A DNA stretch of 64,000 bases from Bacillus sp. X1(2014) (GCF_007678255.1 NZ_VEED01000001.1:310001-374000); one strand, 5' to 3'; shown: positions 29,657 through 39,073, numbered from the stretch's first letter. Notes: generated from the sequence alone by a model not told the origin. A program made the numbers and translations.

Positions 29657-30266
29657 TGATTTTTTTTATACTTTCTTTATTTTCGTGGATAACTACGTAA
29701 TTATCTAAATCCATTTGATAATTAAACATTTCTACCTCAAGGGGACTGGGTTCTTCGTTTATACGTTTCTTAAAGACATGATTAAAAAAAAGAATCATTC
29801 CCATGCCTAATCCAATTGAATAGGGAATTTGAAACAGTAATGGTTTTGAATCTTTTTTTCCAGTGATGATCGTATATATTTTTTCGTGAACACTTTTCAT
29901 ACTTACATCATCATGAAAATTCATTATTGCCAAGGCTGATCCAAAAAATAAGAGAAACCAAATTAAAAGGAAAAAAGGCAGATGAACCCCCTTTTTCTTA
30001 TTCATGACTTCAATGATGGTTTGAGCAGGTCCAATCGTTTGAACTTCCATTCTTTCAAATTCACTTTTAATTAAGTGGATAACTTTCATGACATCGATAA
30101 TAACGATATTATGATCTGTTGCTGTTAATTGATGAATGATCATAGTTTGTAGTCGTGAAAGAACTTCGTCAGGCGCAATGACTTGGGCAATATCATTTAA
30201 CAATACTTTTTCATGAGGCGGAGCCTGAACACGGTTCCGCATACGGATATATATTGTTTCTTCCAA
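29646..30266 (-). CDS. spoVAA: Stage V sporulation protein AA
   Basis: About 206 residues: soluble N-terminal domain followed by two transmembrane helices (LIWFLLFFGSALAIMNFH and IPYSIGLGMGMILFFNHVF) and the conserved RINEEPSPLEVEMFNYQMD. The TTG at 30266 gives the same N-terminal length as B. subtilis SpoVAA and has GGGAAGTGA five bases upstream; a GTG at 30275 is the alternative but its ribosome site would be too close. First gene of the truncated spoVA operon, under a sigma-G-type promoter. Confidence 0.88.
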   Translation of the reverse strand: MEETIYIRMRNRVQAPPHEKVLLNDIAQVIAPDEVLSRLQTMIIHQLTATDHNIVIIDVMKVIHLIKSEFERMEVQTIGPAQTIIEVMNKKKGVHLPFFLLIWFLLFFGSALAIMNFHDDVSMKSVHEKIYTIITGKKDSKPLLFQIPYSIGLGMGMILFFNHVFKKRINEEPSPLEVEMFNYQMDLDNYVVIHENKESIKKISDD

Positions 30267-30302
30267 AACATTCACTTCCCAAACAATGATTTCCTGTATA
30301 AA

Positions 30303-30332
30303 TAGTATGAGTAATAAGCACTTTTTTCATGA
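30303..30332 (-). promoter_or_regulatory. Sigma-G type promoter of the spoVA operon
   Basis: Minus strand TCATG, 18 bases, CATACTA. This fits the forespore sigma-G consensus (gHATR-N17/18-CATWHTA), about 37 bases upstream of spoVAA. Confidence 0.7.
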
Positions 30333-30350
30333 AATCCAAAAAATACCAAG

Positions 30351-30616
30351 AAAAGCGAAAGCGCCCTGGTCAGCGGCGTATGGCCTGGAGCGCTCCAACT
30401 GAGATAAAGGAAAGCAGAAAAGCGGAAGCACCTTGCCCAGGGGCGACAGGCATAAGACGAGCCGGCGAGAAGGTTGCTCTTTAACCTTCTTGACGGATTG
30501 GCTTATGACCCCGAGCCCCTAGGTGCTGTAGCTAGATAACACGAAGAGCCGAAGGCGATTCGATGTTGACTTATCGTAGGGCGGAGAGCGAAGGACACTA
30601 GCCGCTAGGGCGCTTT
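30351..30616 (+). repeat. Dispersed repeat family A, long copy A2 with nested insertion
   Basis: Outer parts match A1 at 252-397 (AAGCG-AAGCGCC start, GCGGCGTATGG, GAGATAAAGGAAA, CACGAAGAGC, TTGACTTATCGTAGG, CACTAG-CGCT-GGGCGC end). It is interrupted at 30414-30539 by a second element. With the spoVA promoter it accounts for the gene-free stretch from 30276 to 30668. Confidence 0.8.
30414..30539 (+). repeat. Nested repeat inserted inside copy A2
   Basis: About 126 bp absent from A1 at the same point. It has its own ends of the same type (AAAAGCGGAAGCACC and AGGTGCTGTAGCTAGA) and an internal imperfect hairpin around GAGAAGGTTG and CAACCTTCTTG-like sequence (AAGGTT / AACCTT). It appears to be a sister element inserted into an older copy. 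Confidence 0.75.
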
Positions 30617-30668
30617 TGATAGACAGTAAACTAAGTTCAAAAAACTTTATTTTATCAGCACAAAAAAA

Positions 30669-30693
30669 CCGTATGAATCAGAGATCCATACGG
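30669..30693 (-). terminator. Terminator of the spoIIA operon
   Basis: CCGTATG / CATACGG stem containing the sigF stop codon, followed on the minus strand by TTTTTTTG. Confidence 0.85.
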
Positions 30694-31436
30694 CCTTTCA
30701 TTTGCTGCAATATTTTCTTTTCAAGTCGTGATACTTGCACTTGGGATATTCCAAGCCTAAGAGCGACCTCAGATTGTGTTTGATCCTTATAATATCTTAA
30801 ATAGACAATAAGTCTTTCGCGCTCATCTAATTCTCGGATAGCTTCCTTTAATGCAATTTTATCAAACCATTTGCCTTCATTACCATCGTCAATTTGGTCC
30901 AGTAGAGTTATAGGATCTCCATCATTTTCATATACGGTTTCATGTATAGAAGAAGGTGTTCTGCTGGCTTCTTGAGCGAGAATGACATCCTCGGGTGTGA
31001 GTTCGAGATGGGCTGAGATCTCGTTTACCGTTGGTATTCTGCCAAACACTTTTGATAATTCGTCTTTCGCTTTTCGGATTTTATTTCCCATTTCTTTCAA
31101 TGATCGGCTAACCTTAACCGTTCCATCGTCACGGATAAATCGTTGGATCTCACCAATAATCATTGGGACCGCATAAGTCGAAAACTTTACATCATAGGAA
31201 AGGTCAAATTTATCCACTGATTTTAATAATCCAATACACCCAATCTGGAACAGGTCATCAGGGTCATACCCTCGATTAAGAAACCGTTGAACAACAGACC
31301 AAACAAGACGCATATTTTTTTCAACAATTAAATCCCTTGATTCTTGGTCGCCATCTTGGCTCTTTTTTATAAGCTCTTTTACTTCATGATCCTTTAAATA
31401 TGTTTGACCTTTATCATTCTTAACCTCCACATCCAT
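30678..31436 (-). CDS. sigF: Forespore sigma factor SigF
   Basis: 252-residue early forespore-specific sigma-70 family factor. Region 2 (RLVWSVVQRFLNRGYDPDDLFQIGCIGLLKSVDKFD; STYAVPMIIGEIQRFIRDD), region 3 and region 4 helix-turn-helix (QSEVALRLGISQVQVSRLEKKIL) are complete. ATG 31436 with AAGGAGACTTGCCA upstream. It is held inactive by SpoIIAB until SpoIIAA is dephosphorylated. Third gene of spoIIAA-spoIIAB-sigF. Confidence 0.97.
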   Translation of the reverse strand: MDVEVKNDKGQTYLKDHEVKELIKKSQDGDQESRDLIVEKNMRLVWSVVQRFLNRGYDPDDLFQIGCIGLLKSVDKFDLSYDVKFSTYAVPMIIGEIQRFIRDDGTVKVSRSLKEMGNKIRKAKDELSKVFGRIPTVNEISAHLELTPEDVILAQEASRTPSSIHETVYENDGDPITLLDQIDDGNEGKWFDKIALKEAIRELDERERLIVYLRYYKDQTQSEVALRLGISQVQVSRLEKKILQQMKGRMDL

Positions 31437-31448
31437 TGGCAAGTCTCC

Positions 31449-31889
31449 TTAATTGCAAAGCATTTTGCGGTTTTGTAAATGCTTTCGTAATCTAACTTCG
31501 GTTCCTCGACCTGGCTGTGAATGAACCTCTACTTCATCCATGAAATTTTCCATGATAGTAAAACCCATTCCGGAACGCTCTAAATCCGGCTTTGTTGTAA
31601 ATAATGGCTGACGAGCTTCTTCCACATCTACAATTCCTAATCCAATATCTTTAATAGTTAGATCAATTAAACTATCTTCGATGATTACGTGAATATAAAC
31701 AATTCCATTCGGATCATTCTCATATCCGTGAATAATCGCATTGGTTACTGCTTCTGATACAACTGTTTTAATTTCAGTCAACTCATCCATATTAGGGTCT
31801 AACTGGGCGATAAATGCGGCCACGGTTACTCGGGCAAATGACTCATTTTGACTTAGTGCACTGAATTGAAGATTCATTTCGTTCTTCAT
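31449..31889 (-). CDS. spoIIAB: Anti-sigma-F factor and kinase SpoIIAB
   Basis: 146-residue GHKL-fold kinase that binds SigF and phosphorylates SpoIIAA. The ATP-site motifs are present: N box [15 protein letters not shown]1 KDIGLGI, and [10 protein letters not shown]. Its start abuts the spoIIAA stop. Confidence 0.96.
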   Translation of the reverse strand: MKNEMNLQFSALSQNESFARVTVAAFIAQLDPNMDELTEIKTVVSEAVTNAIIHGYENDPNGIVYIHVIIEDSLIDLTIKDIGLGIVDVEEARQPLFTTKPDLERSGMGFTIMENFMDEVEVHSQPGRGTEVRLRKHLQNRKMLCN

Positions 31890-32240
31890 TCAGGCCACCC
31901 CCAATCTTTGCAATGCAAATTCTTCTGTCAGTTCCATTTTGATGATTTTAAATAAACCTGACATATCGAATAACCTTTGTATCGCTGGGGAAATCGCACA
32001 TACCACCATTTCACCGTGGACCTGTTTAATTTGTTTGTATCTGCCTAAGATTACGCCTAATCCAGAGCTGTCCATAAAAGCGAGATGTTCCAGATTTAAG
32101 ACAATATGACGAATTTCATTTTTTTCAATCACGGTTATCGCTTTTTCGCGAAGTTCATCTGCGGTGTGATGGTCTAATTCACCGCTTAAACGAATACATA
32201 GAACGTCATGTTTTGTTTCCATATCAATTTTAAGACTCAC
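31890..32240 (-). CDS. spoIIAA: Anti-anti-sigma factor SpoIIAA
   Basis: 116-residue STAS-domain protein that, when unphosphorylated, displaces SigF from SpoIIAB. The phosphorylated serine is S58 in FMDSSGLGV. The start is a GTG at 32240 with AAGGAGGACGGGATA upstream. The operon is preceded by a sigma-H-type promoter. Confidence 0.97.
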   Translation of the reverse strand: MSLKIDMETKHDVLCIRLSGELDHHTADELREKAITVIEKNEIRHIVLNLEHLAFMDSSGLGVILGRYKQIKQVHGEMVVCAISPAIQRLFDMSGLFKIIKMELTEEFALQRLGVA

Positions 32241-32274
32241 TATCCCGTCCTCCTTAATCTGGTATAGTGAGACA

Positions 32275-32302
32275 ATTCTCTTTCGGGCTGTTAATATCCT
32301 TC
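32275..32302 (-). promoter_or_regulatory. Sigma-H type promoter of the spoIIA operon
   Basis: Minus strand GAAGGATAT, 12 bases, AGAGAAT. This matches the sigma-H consensus (RNAGGAWWW-N11/12-RNNGAAT), 35 bases before the spoIIAA start; spoIIA is a classic sigma-H operon. Confidence 0.82.
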
Positions 32303-32384
32303 TGTAAATACAAAACTAGTCGCATTTCGCTAAAAGAAGTGATATATTCGGAAGATTCGACACAACCTGGGTAGTTTAGAAAAC

Positions 32385-32417
32385 TGTCTAGCTTTAGCGC
32401 CTCGGAGCTTCCGTTTT
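32385..32417 (-). repeat. Short solo copy of repeat family A downstream of dacF
   Basis: Minus strand AAAAACGGAAGCTCCGAGGC and then GCTAAAGCTAGAC, immediately after the dacF stop. Same joined-ends structure as at 20301. Confidence 0.65.
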
Positions 32418-32418
32418 T

Positions 32419-33597
32419 CTATTTACCGGCCTTTGTGAACATCCCAAATGAACGTTTATAAAGGGTCCACCATCCTGCTTCTTTTACGGTTCCACTTGCT
32501 ACTAAAGGACTTTCTACAAAGACTTTTCCGCCTTTTATTAATTGAATGGTTCCTATCTTATCGCCTTTATTAATAGGAGCTTGGAGATTTTTATTAATCT
32601 TAATTTTTTGTTTGACATCCTCGGTTTTTTCACCTTTTTTTGTAAGTAGTGAAATCGGCTCGCTTGTTACCGCTTCAATTGACTTCTCCTGTCCTTTACT
32701 TATTCTTGCTTTGGCAATTATCTGGTTTCGTTTATACATTGGATGCGTTTGATATTGGTTAAAAGCATAATTAAGCATTTTTGTTACTTGGGCGTTTCTT
32801 TCCTTTGAAGTAGGTGCTCCGAACACAACGGCAATGACACGCATCCCATTCTTTTGCGCTGTGGCCGTTAAGCAGTATTTTGCTTCCGCAGTAAAGCCTG
32901 TTTTTAGTCCGTCTACACCAGGGTAAAAGCGCACCAATTTATTTGTATTAACAAGCCAGAATTTTTTGTCTGTATTTTCACGAAGATAGGCTTCATACAT
33001 ACCAGTAAATTTCGTAATGTCTTCATATTTTAATAGTTCTTTCGCCATAATAGCCATATCATTTGCTGTGCTGAAATGGCCACTAACTGGAAGTCCTGTT
33101 GTATTTTTAAAGAAAGTATGTTTTAAACCAAGTTCTTTCACCTTGTCATTCATCATGTCAACAAATGCTTCTTCTGAGCCAGCAATTCTTTCAGCCATGG
33201 CCACAGATGCATCATTTCCAGAGCCAATGGCAATACCTCTTAGCATTTCTTTGGTGGTCATTTCTTCGCCAGGTTCAAGAAAAATTTGTGACCCACCCAT
33301 CGATGCTGCATACTCACTTGCACGGACTTTTTCATTCCAGGTCAATTTTCCTTTATCAACGGCTTCCATGATTAAAAGCATAGTCATAATTTTGGTCATA
33401 CTCGCCGGTGGTAACTCTTCATTCCCGTTTTTCTCATAAAGCACTTTTCCTGTATCTCGTTCAATTAAAATAGCGGATTTTACATTGTTGACGATATCAG
33501 CATTCTTTTTTTCTTCAGCAGCAAATGCTGATGTACTCCATACACTTGTAAGTAAAAAAATTGTCACTATCAAAGAGACAAATTGTTTCATTCGCAT
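32419..33597 (-). CDS. dacF: D-alanyl-D-alanine carboxypeptidase DacF
   Basis: 392-residue sporulation penicillin-binding protein of the PBP5 type, made in the forespore to regulate cortex cross-linking. Signal peptide about 1-27; active-site S66 in SMTK, SGN in IGSGNDASV and KTG in GLKTGFT are present. The tail lacks a strong amphipathic anchor. It lies directly upstream of spoIIA as in B. subtilis. Confidence 0.94.
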   Translation of the reverse strand: MRMKQFVSLIVTIFLLTSVWSTSAFAAEEKKNADIVNNVKSAILIERDTGKVLYEKNGNEELPPASMTKIMTMLLIMEAVDKGKLTWNEKVRASEYAASMGGSQIFLEPGEEMTTKEMLRGIAIGSGNDASVAMAERIAGSEEAFVDMMNDKVKELGLKHTFFKNTTGLPVSGHFSTANDMAIMAKELLKYEDITKFTGMYEAYLRENTDKKFWLVNTNKLVRFYPGVDGLKTGFTAEAKYCLTATAQKNGMRVIAVVFGAPTSKERNAQVTKMLNYAFNQYQTHPMYKRNQIIAKARISKGQEKSIEAVTSEPISLLTKKGEKTEDVKQKIKINKNLQAPINKGDKIGTIQLIKGGKVFVESPLVASGTVKEAGWWTLYKRSFGMFTKAGK

Positions 33598-33620
33598 AAC
33601 CCTCCATTCTTTATAGCATC

Positions 33621-33649
33621 CATTTTTTCCAAAATTAATAACTTTATAC
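33621..33649 (-). promoter_or_regulatory. Candidate sigma-F type promoter of dacF
   Basis: Minus strand GTATA, 14 bases, GGAAAAAATG. The -10 fits GGnrAnAnTR well, but the spacer is one or two bases shorter than usual. Confidence 0.4.
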
Positions 33650-33680
33650 AGTTATTTCCTCATAAACAAAATAAAAATAA

Positions 33681-33723
33681 GGTGTCAGACACCATGTGAA
33701 TTCTTCACATGGTGTCTGACACC
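33681..33723. terminator. Long perfect palindrome, probable terminator between pdp and dacF
   Basis: 20-bp perfect arms (33681-33700 and 33704-33723) with loop TTC. Each arm begins with the near-palindrome GGTGTCAGACACC. On the minus strand it follows the pdp stop and is followed by TTATTTTTATTTTG, fitting a terminator. Confidence 0.75.
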
Positions 33724-33736
33724 CTTTATACTCGAT

Positions 33737-35041
33737 TTATTCGGTTATTTCCCCATGTATGAGGGTTGGTGCGTCTATTTTTGTTGCGGAAATTTTAATG
33801 TTGTTATAAAGTCTTGTTTTTACTTCTTCGACATTTTCGAAATTGCTGTAAATGGTTACTAAGGATTCACCTTTTTTCACTTGGTCACCGATTTTCTTTC
33901 TTAAGACTAGACCCACAGCTAAATCAATGACAGATTCCTTAGTTGCTCTTCCTGCCCCAAGAATCATTGCCGCTGTTCCGACTTCATCTGCCACGATTTC
34001 AGAAACATAGCCATCCTCTTTGGCTACAAGTTCAATAATATATTTTGCTTGCGGCATTTTCGAAGGATCATCCACAATAGACGCATCCCCGCCTTGCGAG
34101 CTTAAAAATACTTTTAATTTTTCTAGCGCTGAACCATCTTTAATTACACCTTCAAGCTTGGTCCGTGCATCTGCTAATGAGTCCGCCTTTTCTGCTAAGT
34201 AAACCATATGGCTGCCTAGAGTTAAACATAATTCCGTTAAATCTTCAGGACCTTCACCTTTTAATGTATCAATAGCTTCCTTTACTTCAAGGGCATTCCC
34301 AATCGCAAAACCTAGCGGTTGGCTCATGTCAGAAATAACAGCCATTGTTCTTCTGCCGACATTATTTCCAATTCGCACCATTGCTTTTGCAAGTTCACGA
34401 GAATCATCCAGTGTTTTCATAAATGCACCTGCACCGGTTTTAACATCAAGAACAATCGCATCAGCACCAGCGGCAATCTTTTTACTCATGATTGAACTTG
34501 CGATTAGAGGAATACTATCAACAGTTGCTGTCACATCTCTCAATGCATAAAGTTTCTTATCTGCAGGCGTTAAATTTCCACTTTGTCCAATTACAGCAAT
34601 CTTGTTTTTATTAACAAGCTCGATAAATTCTTCATTTTTAATTTCAACATGGAAGCCTTTTACCGCTTCTAATTTATCTATTGTTCCGCCGGTATGTCCT
34701 AAGCCGCGCCCTGACATCTTGGCAACAGGCACATCAAGTGCCGCAACAAGTGGTCCCAGCACTAGCGTTGTTGTGTCACCTACACCGCCGGTAGAATGTT
34801 TATCAACTTTTATTCCCTCAATTTGCGTTAAATCAATTTGGTCACCTGATTCAACCATTGCCATAGTCAAGTCGGCTCTTTCCTGTTCAGTCATCCCTTT
34901 AAAAAAGATAGCCATAGTTAAGGCGCTGACTTGGTAATCTGGTATTGATCCGTCGGTATATCCATTAATAATAAATTTAATTTCATCTGCTGATAGTTCT
35001 TGTCCATCTCTTTTTTTCTCTATTAAGTCAACCATTCTCAT
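33737..35041 (-). CDS. pdp: Pyrimidine-nucleoside phosphorylase
   Basis: 434-residue phosphorylase cleaving thymidine, uridine and deoxyuridine to base and (deoxy)ribose 1-phosphate. The family signature [18 protein letters not shown] (near 110-127), [11 protein letters not shown] and [19 protein letters not shown] are present. Third gene of deoB-pupG-pdp, a nucleoside salvage operon; ribose 1-phosphate goes to DeoB. Confidence 0.96.
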   Translation of the reverse strand: MRMVDLIEKKRDGQELSADEIKFIINGYTDGSIPDYQVSALTMAIFFKGMTEQERADLTMAMVESGDQIDLTQIEGIKVDKHSTGGVGDTTTLVLGPLVAALDVPVAKMSGRGLGHTGGTIDKLEAVKGFHVEIKNEEFIELVNKNKIAVIGQSGNLTPADKKLYALRDVTATVDSIPLIASSIMSKKIAAGADAIVLDVKTGAGAFMKTLDDSRELAKAMVRIGNNVGRRTMAVISDMSQPLGFAIGNALEVKEAIDTLKGEGPEDLTELCLTLGSHMVYLAEKADSLADARTKLEGVIKDGSALEKLKVFLSSQGGDASIVDDPSKMPQAKYIIELVAKEDGYVSEIVADEVGTAAMILGAGRATKESVIDLAVGLVLRKKIGDQVKKGESLVTIYSNFENVEEVKTRLYNNIKISATKIDAPTLIHGEITE

Positions 35042-35067
35042 CTAAATCACCACTTTACGAAAAATAA

Positions 35068-35889
35068 TTACTTAGCAATTGTTTTCACTATCTCTTTTAT
35101 ATATTGAAGGAAGTCAGCTTTTACTCTTTCGGTTGTTTCAATCACCTCATCATGGGTAAGTGGCTGGTCAAGAATACCCGCCGCCATGTTTGAAATACAT
35201 GAAATACCAAGTACCTTCATGCCACTGTGTCGGGCCACGATTACCTCTGGGACAGTGGACATTCCGACTGCATCTCCGCCCATCACTCGTACCATCCGAA
35301 TTTCAGCTGGTGTTTCATAAACAGGTCCAGGATTACCGAAATAAACTCCTTCTTTGACATTGATATTTAGTCTGCTCGCAATTTCTCTTGCAGCAACCCG
35401 TAATTCTTTCGTATACGCCTCTGACATGTCAGGGAAACGAACACCAAGTTGGGAATCATTTGGTCCGATTAACGGATTTGTTCCCATATTATTAATATGA
35501 TCTGAAATAATCATTAAATCTCCTGCTGAGAAGCTTTCATTAACTCCCCCTGCAGCATTGGTCACGATTAACATGTCAACGCCTAACTCTTTCATGACGC
35601 GAACAGGAAAGGTTACTTTTTCCATACTATACCCTTCATAGAAATGGAAACGTCCCTGCATGGCGACAACTTCTACACCACTTAATAATCCAAACACTAG
35701 TTGACCCGCATGACCCTCCACAGTTGAGATAGGAAAGTCAGGGATCTCATTGTATGGTATTTTTACTGGGTTCTCAATTTCGTCCGCTAATACCCCTAGT
35801 CCAGAACCTAAAATTAGGCCTACCTTAGGTGTATTTGCATATTTCTGTTTTAAAAAGCTTGAAGCATTTTGAATTTTCTCAGTGTTCAT
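35068..35889 (-). CDS. pupG: Purine-nucleoside phosphorylase
   Basis: 273-residue trimeric purine-nucleoside phosphorylase (inosine/guanosine type). GLILGSGLGVLADEI, the phosphate-site MQGRFHFYEGYSMEKVTFP, VTNAAGGVN and the SCISNMAAGI motif are clear. It lies 14 bases after deoB and 26 before pdp, so one operon. Confidence 0.94.
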   Translation of the reverse strand: MNTEKIQNASSFLKQKYANTPKVGLILGSGLGVLADEIENPVKIPYNEIPDFPISTVEGHAGQLVFGLLSGVEVVAMQGRFHFYEGYSMEKVTFPVRVMKELGVDMLIVTNAAGGVNESFSAGDLMIISDHINNMGTNPLIGPNDSQLGVRFPDMSEAYTKELRVAAREIASRLNINVKEGVYFGNPGPVYETPAEIRMVRVMGGDAVGMSTVPEVIVARHSGMKVLGISCISNMAAGILDQPLTHDEVIETTERVKADFLQYIKEIVKTIAK

Positions 35890-35903
35890 TTTTCATTCCC
35901 CTT

Positions 35904-37088
35904 TTATTTCAATTCATTTAAAAAACTTTTTCCGTAGTTAGGTAATTTGACTTTAAAGTTGTCTGCAACTGTTGCACCGAGGTCCGCAAACGTCTCTCTT
36001 AATGGAAGTTCTTTACCTTCCGTCAAACCCTTGGAGTAAACTAATAAAGGTACATATTCACGTGTATGGTCCGTACCTGGAGCTACCGGGTCATTTCCGT
36101 GGTCTGCTGTAATCATTAATAAATCGTCTTCTTTCAACTTCGCAAACACTTCTGGGAGACGTGCATCATATTCTTCCAAAGCTTTCCCATAGCCCTCTGG
36201 ATCCCGGCGATGGCCATATAAAGCATCAAAATCAACCAGATTTAAAAAACTAATTCCTGTAAAATCCATATCTAAGGTTTCGACAAGCTTATCCATACCA
36301 TCCATATTAGAAACCGTTCTTAGGGATTGAGTCACGCCTTCACCATCATAAATATCGGATATTTTTCCAATTGCAATGACATCGAATCCGCCATCTTTTA
36401 ATTCACTCATCACCGTCCGGTCAAATGGCTTAAGTGCGTAATCGTGACGGTTCGAGGTACGTTTAAAGTTTCCTGGTTCGCCTAAGAATGGGCGGGCAAT
36501 CACACGTCCAACCATATACTTTTCATCAAGCGTTAATTCACGGGCAATTTTACAAATTTTATATAGCTCATCAAGTGGAACAATCTCCTCGTGTGCTGCA
36601 ATTTGAAGAACGGAATCAGCTGAAGTATAAACAATTAATGCCCCAGTCTTCATATGCTCTTCACCCAACTCATCAAGTATTTCTGTGCCGCTTGCCGGCT
36701 TATTCCCAATAATTTTCCTTCCTGTACGCTTTTCTAATTCTGAAAGAAGCTCATCTGGAAAACCCTCTGGGAACACTTGGAAAGGTGTTTGTATATTTAA
36801 ACCCATGATTTCCCAGTGTCCTGTCATAGTATCCTTACCATTAGAAGCTTCCATCATTTTTGTATAGAATGCTAATGGCTTCATTGCTTTTTCAATTCCT
36901 TTTATTTCACGGATATTGCTTAAGCCTAACTTACCCATATTTGGCATGTTAAGACCATTCATCCGTTCCGCAATATGACCAAAAGTGTCTGCACCTTTGT
37001 CCCCAAACTTTTCTGCATCCGGTGCTTCTCCAATCCCAACCGAATCCATCACGATAATAAAAATTCGTTTATATGTATTTGCAGCCAT
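35904..37088 (-). CDS. deoB: Phosphopentomutase
   Basis: 394-residue alkaline-phosphatase-superfamily mutase (also called drm) interconverting (deoxy)ribose 1- and 5-phosphate. Metal-site motifs: [12 protein letters not shown] near the start, [14 protein letters not shown], and TADHGNDP with TDHTREYVP near the end; the phosphorylated threonine lies in [12 protein letters not shown] 37088 has AGGAGGAAGAATTGA. Operon head, with a cre-like site 24 bases upstream. Confidence 0.96.
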   Translation of the reverse strand: MAANTYKRIFIIVMDSVGIGEAPDAEKFGDKGADTFGHIAERMNGLNMPNMGKLGLSNIREIKGIEKAMKPLAFYTKMMEASNGKDTMTGHWEIMGLNIQTPFQVFPEGFPDELLSELEKRTGRKIIGNKPASGTEILDELGEEHMKTGALIVYTSADSVLQIAAHEEIVPLDELYKICKIARELTLDEKYMVGRVIARPFLGEPGNFKRTSNRHDYALKPFDRTVMSELKDGGFDVIAIGKISDIYDGEGVTQSLRTVSNMDGMDKLVETLDMDFTGISFLNLVDFDALYGHRRDPEGYGKALEEYDARLPEVFAKLKEDDLLMITADHGNDPVAPGTDHTREYVPLLVYSKGLTEGKELPLRETFADLGATVADNFKVKLPNYGKSFLNELK

Positions 37089-37111
37089 TCAATTCTTCCT
37101 CCTTTATCTAT

Positions 37112-37125
37112 AGAAAACGTTTGCA
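37112..37125 (-). promoter_or_regulatory. cre-like catabolite-repression site before deoB
   Basis: Minus strand TGCAAACGTTTTCT, matching the CcpA cre consensus TGWAARCGYTWNCW with one mismatch. Its position just before the gene suggests glucose repression of nucleoside salvage. Confidence 0.65.
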
Positions 37126-37240
37126 AATATAAAAATTACACATAAATATGATGCCCTCATTATTTAGGTTTATGAAAAATCTATTCGTCAGAAGTCTGAC
37201 ATCTATATTGTACTAAAAGTTTCAGAAATTACAAGGAAAA

Positions 37241-37264
37241 AAGCCACCAAAATTTAGGCAGCTT
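37241..37264 (-). terminator. Terminator after xerD
   Basis: Minus strand AAGCTGCC / GGTGGCTT (two G-U pairs) followed by TTTTTTCC. Confidence 0.7.
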
Positions 37265-37302
37265 TTTGACAATTTTACGTTTTTTTAAATTCTCCTACTC
37301 TA

Positions 37303-38190
37303 TTAAGCTCGTGGATGAAATTTACTATATACGTCTTTTATCTTTGTTTTCGTAACCTGTGTATATATTTGAGTGGTTGAGATATCTGCATGACCTAACA
37401 TTTCCTGAACTGCTCGTAAATCAGCCCCATTTTCTATCAAATGCGTGGCAAACGAATGACGAAGGGTATGTGGGGTAAGTTCCTTATTGATGCCTGCTTC
37501 TTTTGTAAGCTTTTTCAAAATTTTCCAAAACCCTTGGCGTGTCAACCTTTTCCCTTGATGGTTTAAAAACAAAGCATGATCCTGATGCTTTGTGGATACA
37601 AAATTCGGTCTTCCTTCTTCTAAATAATGTTTTATTGCCTCAGAAGCTGTTCGTCCAATCGGAATGATTCTTTCTTTATTCCCATTACAGCGCACAAATC
37701 CCATCATTAACTGAACATTATCAATCTCAAGACCTATTAGTTCACTAACCCGGATCCCTGTTGCATACAACAGTTCAAGCATCGCCTTGTCCCTTATTCC
37801 AAAATGATCATGTGGTTGGGGTGTCTCTAGCAGGACTTCTACTTCCTTCAAACTCAATACAGTTGGAAGGGACCTTTCAAGCCTTGGTGTTTCAATTTGA
37901 ACGGAAGGATCTTGGTCTGTTTCCTTTGCCCTTAATAAAAATTGATGAAATGCTCTTACGGAAGCGATGTGTCTTGCCAAGGTCTTCTGTGATTTTCCTT
38001 GTTCATTTAAAAATCTTAAAAAGTGAATGATATGGACACGTTGTACGTCATTTAAAATCATGACTGATTCCACATTTTTTAAATAATGAAGATAACTTTT
38101 TAAATCTCGCTCATATGCCATAATTGTATTATTGGATAAACCTTTTTCAACGATTAAGTAATGCATAAAATCCTTTAATTGCTCGTCCAT
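37303..38190 (-). CDS. xerD: Site-specific tyrosine recombinase XerD
   Basis: 295-residue recombinase resolving chromosome dimers at dif with XerC. N-terminal SAM-like DNA-binding domain (about 1-90), catalytic domain with R147, K172, H241, R244, H267 and nucleophile Y276 all present ([31 protein letters not shown]). Its fixed position between fur/yqzK and deoB identifies it as the housekeeping RipX/XerD, not a mobile-element integrase. Confidence 0.95.
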   Translation of the reverse strand: MDEQLKDFMHYLIVEKGLSNNTIMAYERDLKSYLHYLKNVESVMILNDVQRVHIIHFLRFLNEQGKSQKTLARHIASVRAFHQFLLRAKETDQDPSVQIETPRLERSLPTVLSLKEVEVLLETPQPHDHFGIRDKAMLELLYATGIRVSELIGLEIDNVQLMMGFVRCNGNKERIIPIGRTASEAIKHYLEEGRPNFVSTKHQDHALFLNHQGKRLTRQGFWKILKKLTKEAGINKELTPHTLRHSFATHLIENGADLRAVQEMLGHADISTTQIYTQVTKTKIKDVYSKFHPRA

Positions 38191-38195
38191 CGCAT

Positions 38196-38423
38196 TTACT
38201 CCCCATTTAAATAAAACAACATCAACCGATCAAACAAAGAAGAATTATCCTCATTTACTGCGTTCGAAACCTTGAGAGAGGATCCTTCCGGTTCATCATA
38301 GCGATGATAATTTTGATATTCTTCATTTACCAACATGATACCATAATAAAAAAGAATCGTGCATCCTGTGAATATAATAAAAACTTTTAAGGTTTTTAGT
38401 GCTGCTTTAATAAATTGGCCCAC
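38196..38423 (-). CDS. yqzK: YqzK-like small membrane protein (DUF4227)
   Basis: 75-residue protein with one transmembrane helix ([20 protein letters not shown]) and the conserved [13 protein letters not shown] segment, matching YqzK/DUF4227. The GTG at 38423 follows GGGGGGATGTAGA; the frame extends to 38477 but without a site. It precedes xerD by 5 bases and is co-transcribed with it. Function unknown. Confidence 0.85.
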   Translation of the reverse strand: MGQFIKAALKTLKVFIIFTGCTILFYYGIMLVNEEYQNYHRYDEPEGSSLKVSNAVNEDNSSLFDRLMLFYLNGE

Positions 38424-38517
38424 TCTACATCCCCCCATTTTCAGGTTGTTTAGTAAAATGTATGCCAAAACGGACAATTTTTATACCTAGTCATTGGTAT
38501 TAAAGGAGAAAAGAAAA

Positions 38518-38540
38518 AAGCCCCTTTTCAAGGAGAGCTT
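38518..38540 (-). terminator. Weak terminator after fur
   Basis: Minus strand AAGCTCTCCTT / AAGGGGCTT imperfect hairpin followed by TTTTTTCTTTTC. Confidence 0.5.
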
Positions 38541-38546
38541 CTTTGG

Positions 38547-39011
38547 TTAATCAGTTTTTTCGTCATCATTCACTTTATCCTGGCATCGGTAACAGATCCC
38601 ATGAAAAGTGAGACGATGGTCTTTTATTTTAAAATTCCATTTACGTTCCACAACAGCTTCTACATCTTCTAGTAAATCCTCTTGAATTTCATCAACAGCA
38701 CCGCATTCAATACAAACTAGATGGTGATGAAAATGGGCCGCACCTTCCTGCCTGAGGTCATATCGGGAAACCCCATCCCCAAAATTTATTTTATCAACAA
38801 TTTTTAATTCCGTTAATAATTCCAACGTTCGATAAACAGTTGCTAAACCAATTTCAGGCGATTTTTCTTTTACGAGGAGGTATACATCTTCCGCACTTAA
38901 ATGATCCTCTTCATTTTCTAATAAAACACGAACTGTTGCCTCACGCTGAGGTGTTAGTTTATAACTTGCGGAATGCAACTGTTTTTTTATTCTCTCAATT
39001 CTAGTTTCCAT
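38547..39011 (-). CDS. fur: Ferric uptake regulator Fur
   Basis: 154-residue Fe(II)-dependent repressor. The winged helix (KLTPQREATVRVLLENEEDHLSAEDVY), metal-site region HFHHHLVCIECG and the two CxxC zinc motifs (CIEC, CYRC) are present; the histidine-rich HFHHHLVC is typical of Fur rather than PerR or Zur. Transcribed alone; a PerR-like box lies upstream. Confidence 0.93.
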   Translation of the reverse strand: METRIERIKKQLHSASYKLTPQREATVRVLLENEEDHLSAEDVYLLVKEKSPEIGLATVYRTLELLTELKIVDKINFGDGVSRYDLRQEGAAHFHHHLVCIECGAVDEIQEDLLEDVEAVVERKWNFKIKDHRLTFHGICYRCQDKVNDDEKTD

Positions 39012-39073
39012 CCTGAAGTCCCTCCCTCGCCACTGTTAATTCTCATTATAACAGATGACAATTGAGAATCAAA

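Noticed and set aside
37303..38190. Tyrosine recombinase as a sign of an integrated element
   Set aside because: Sequence and position beside fur and deoB identify housekeeping XerD; no attachment sites or phage genes surround it.
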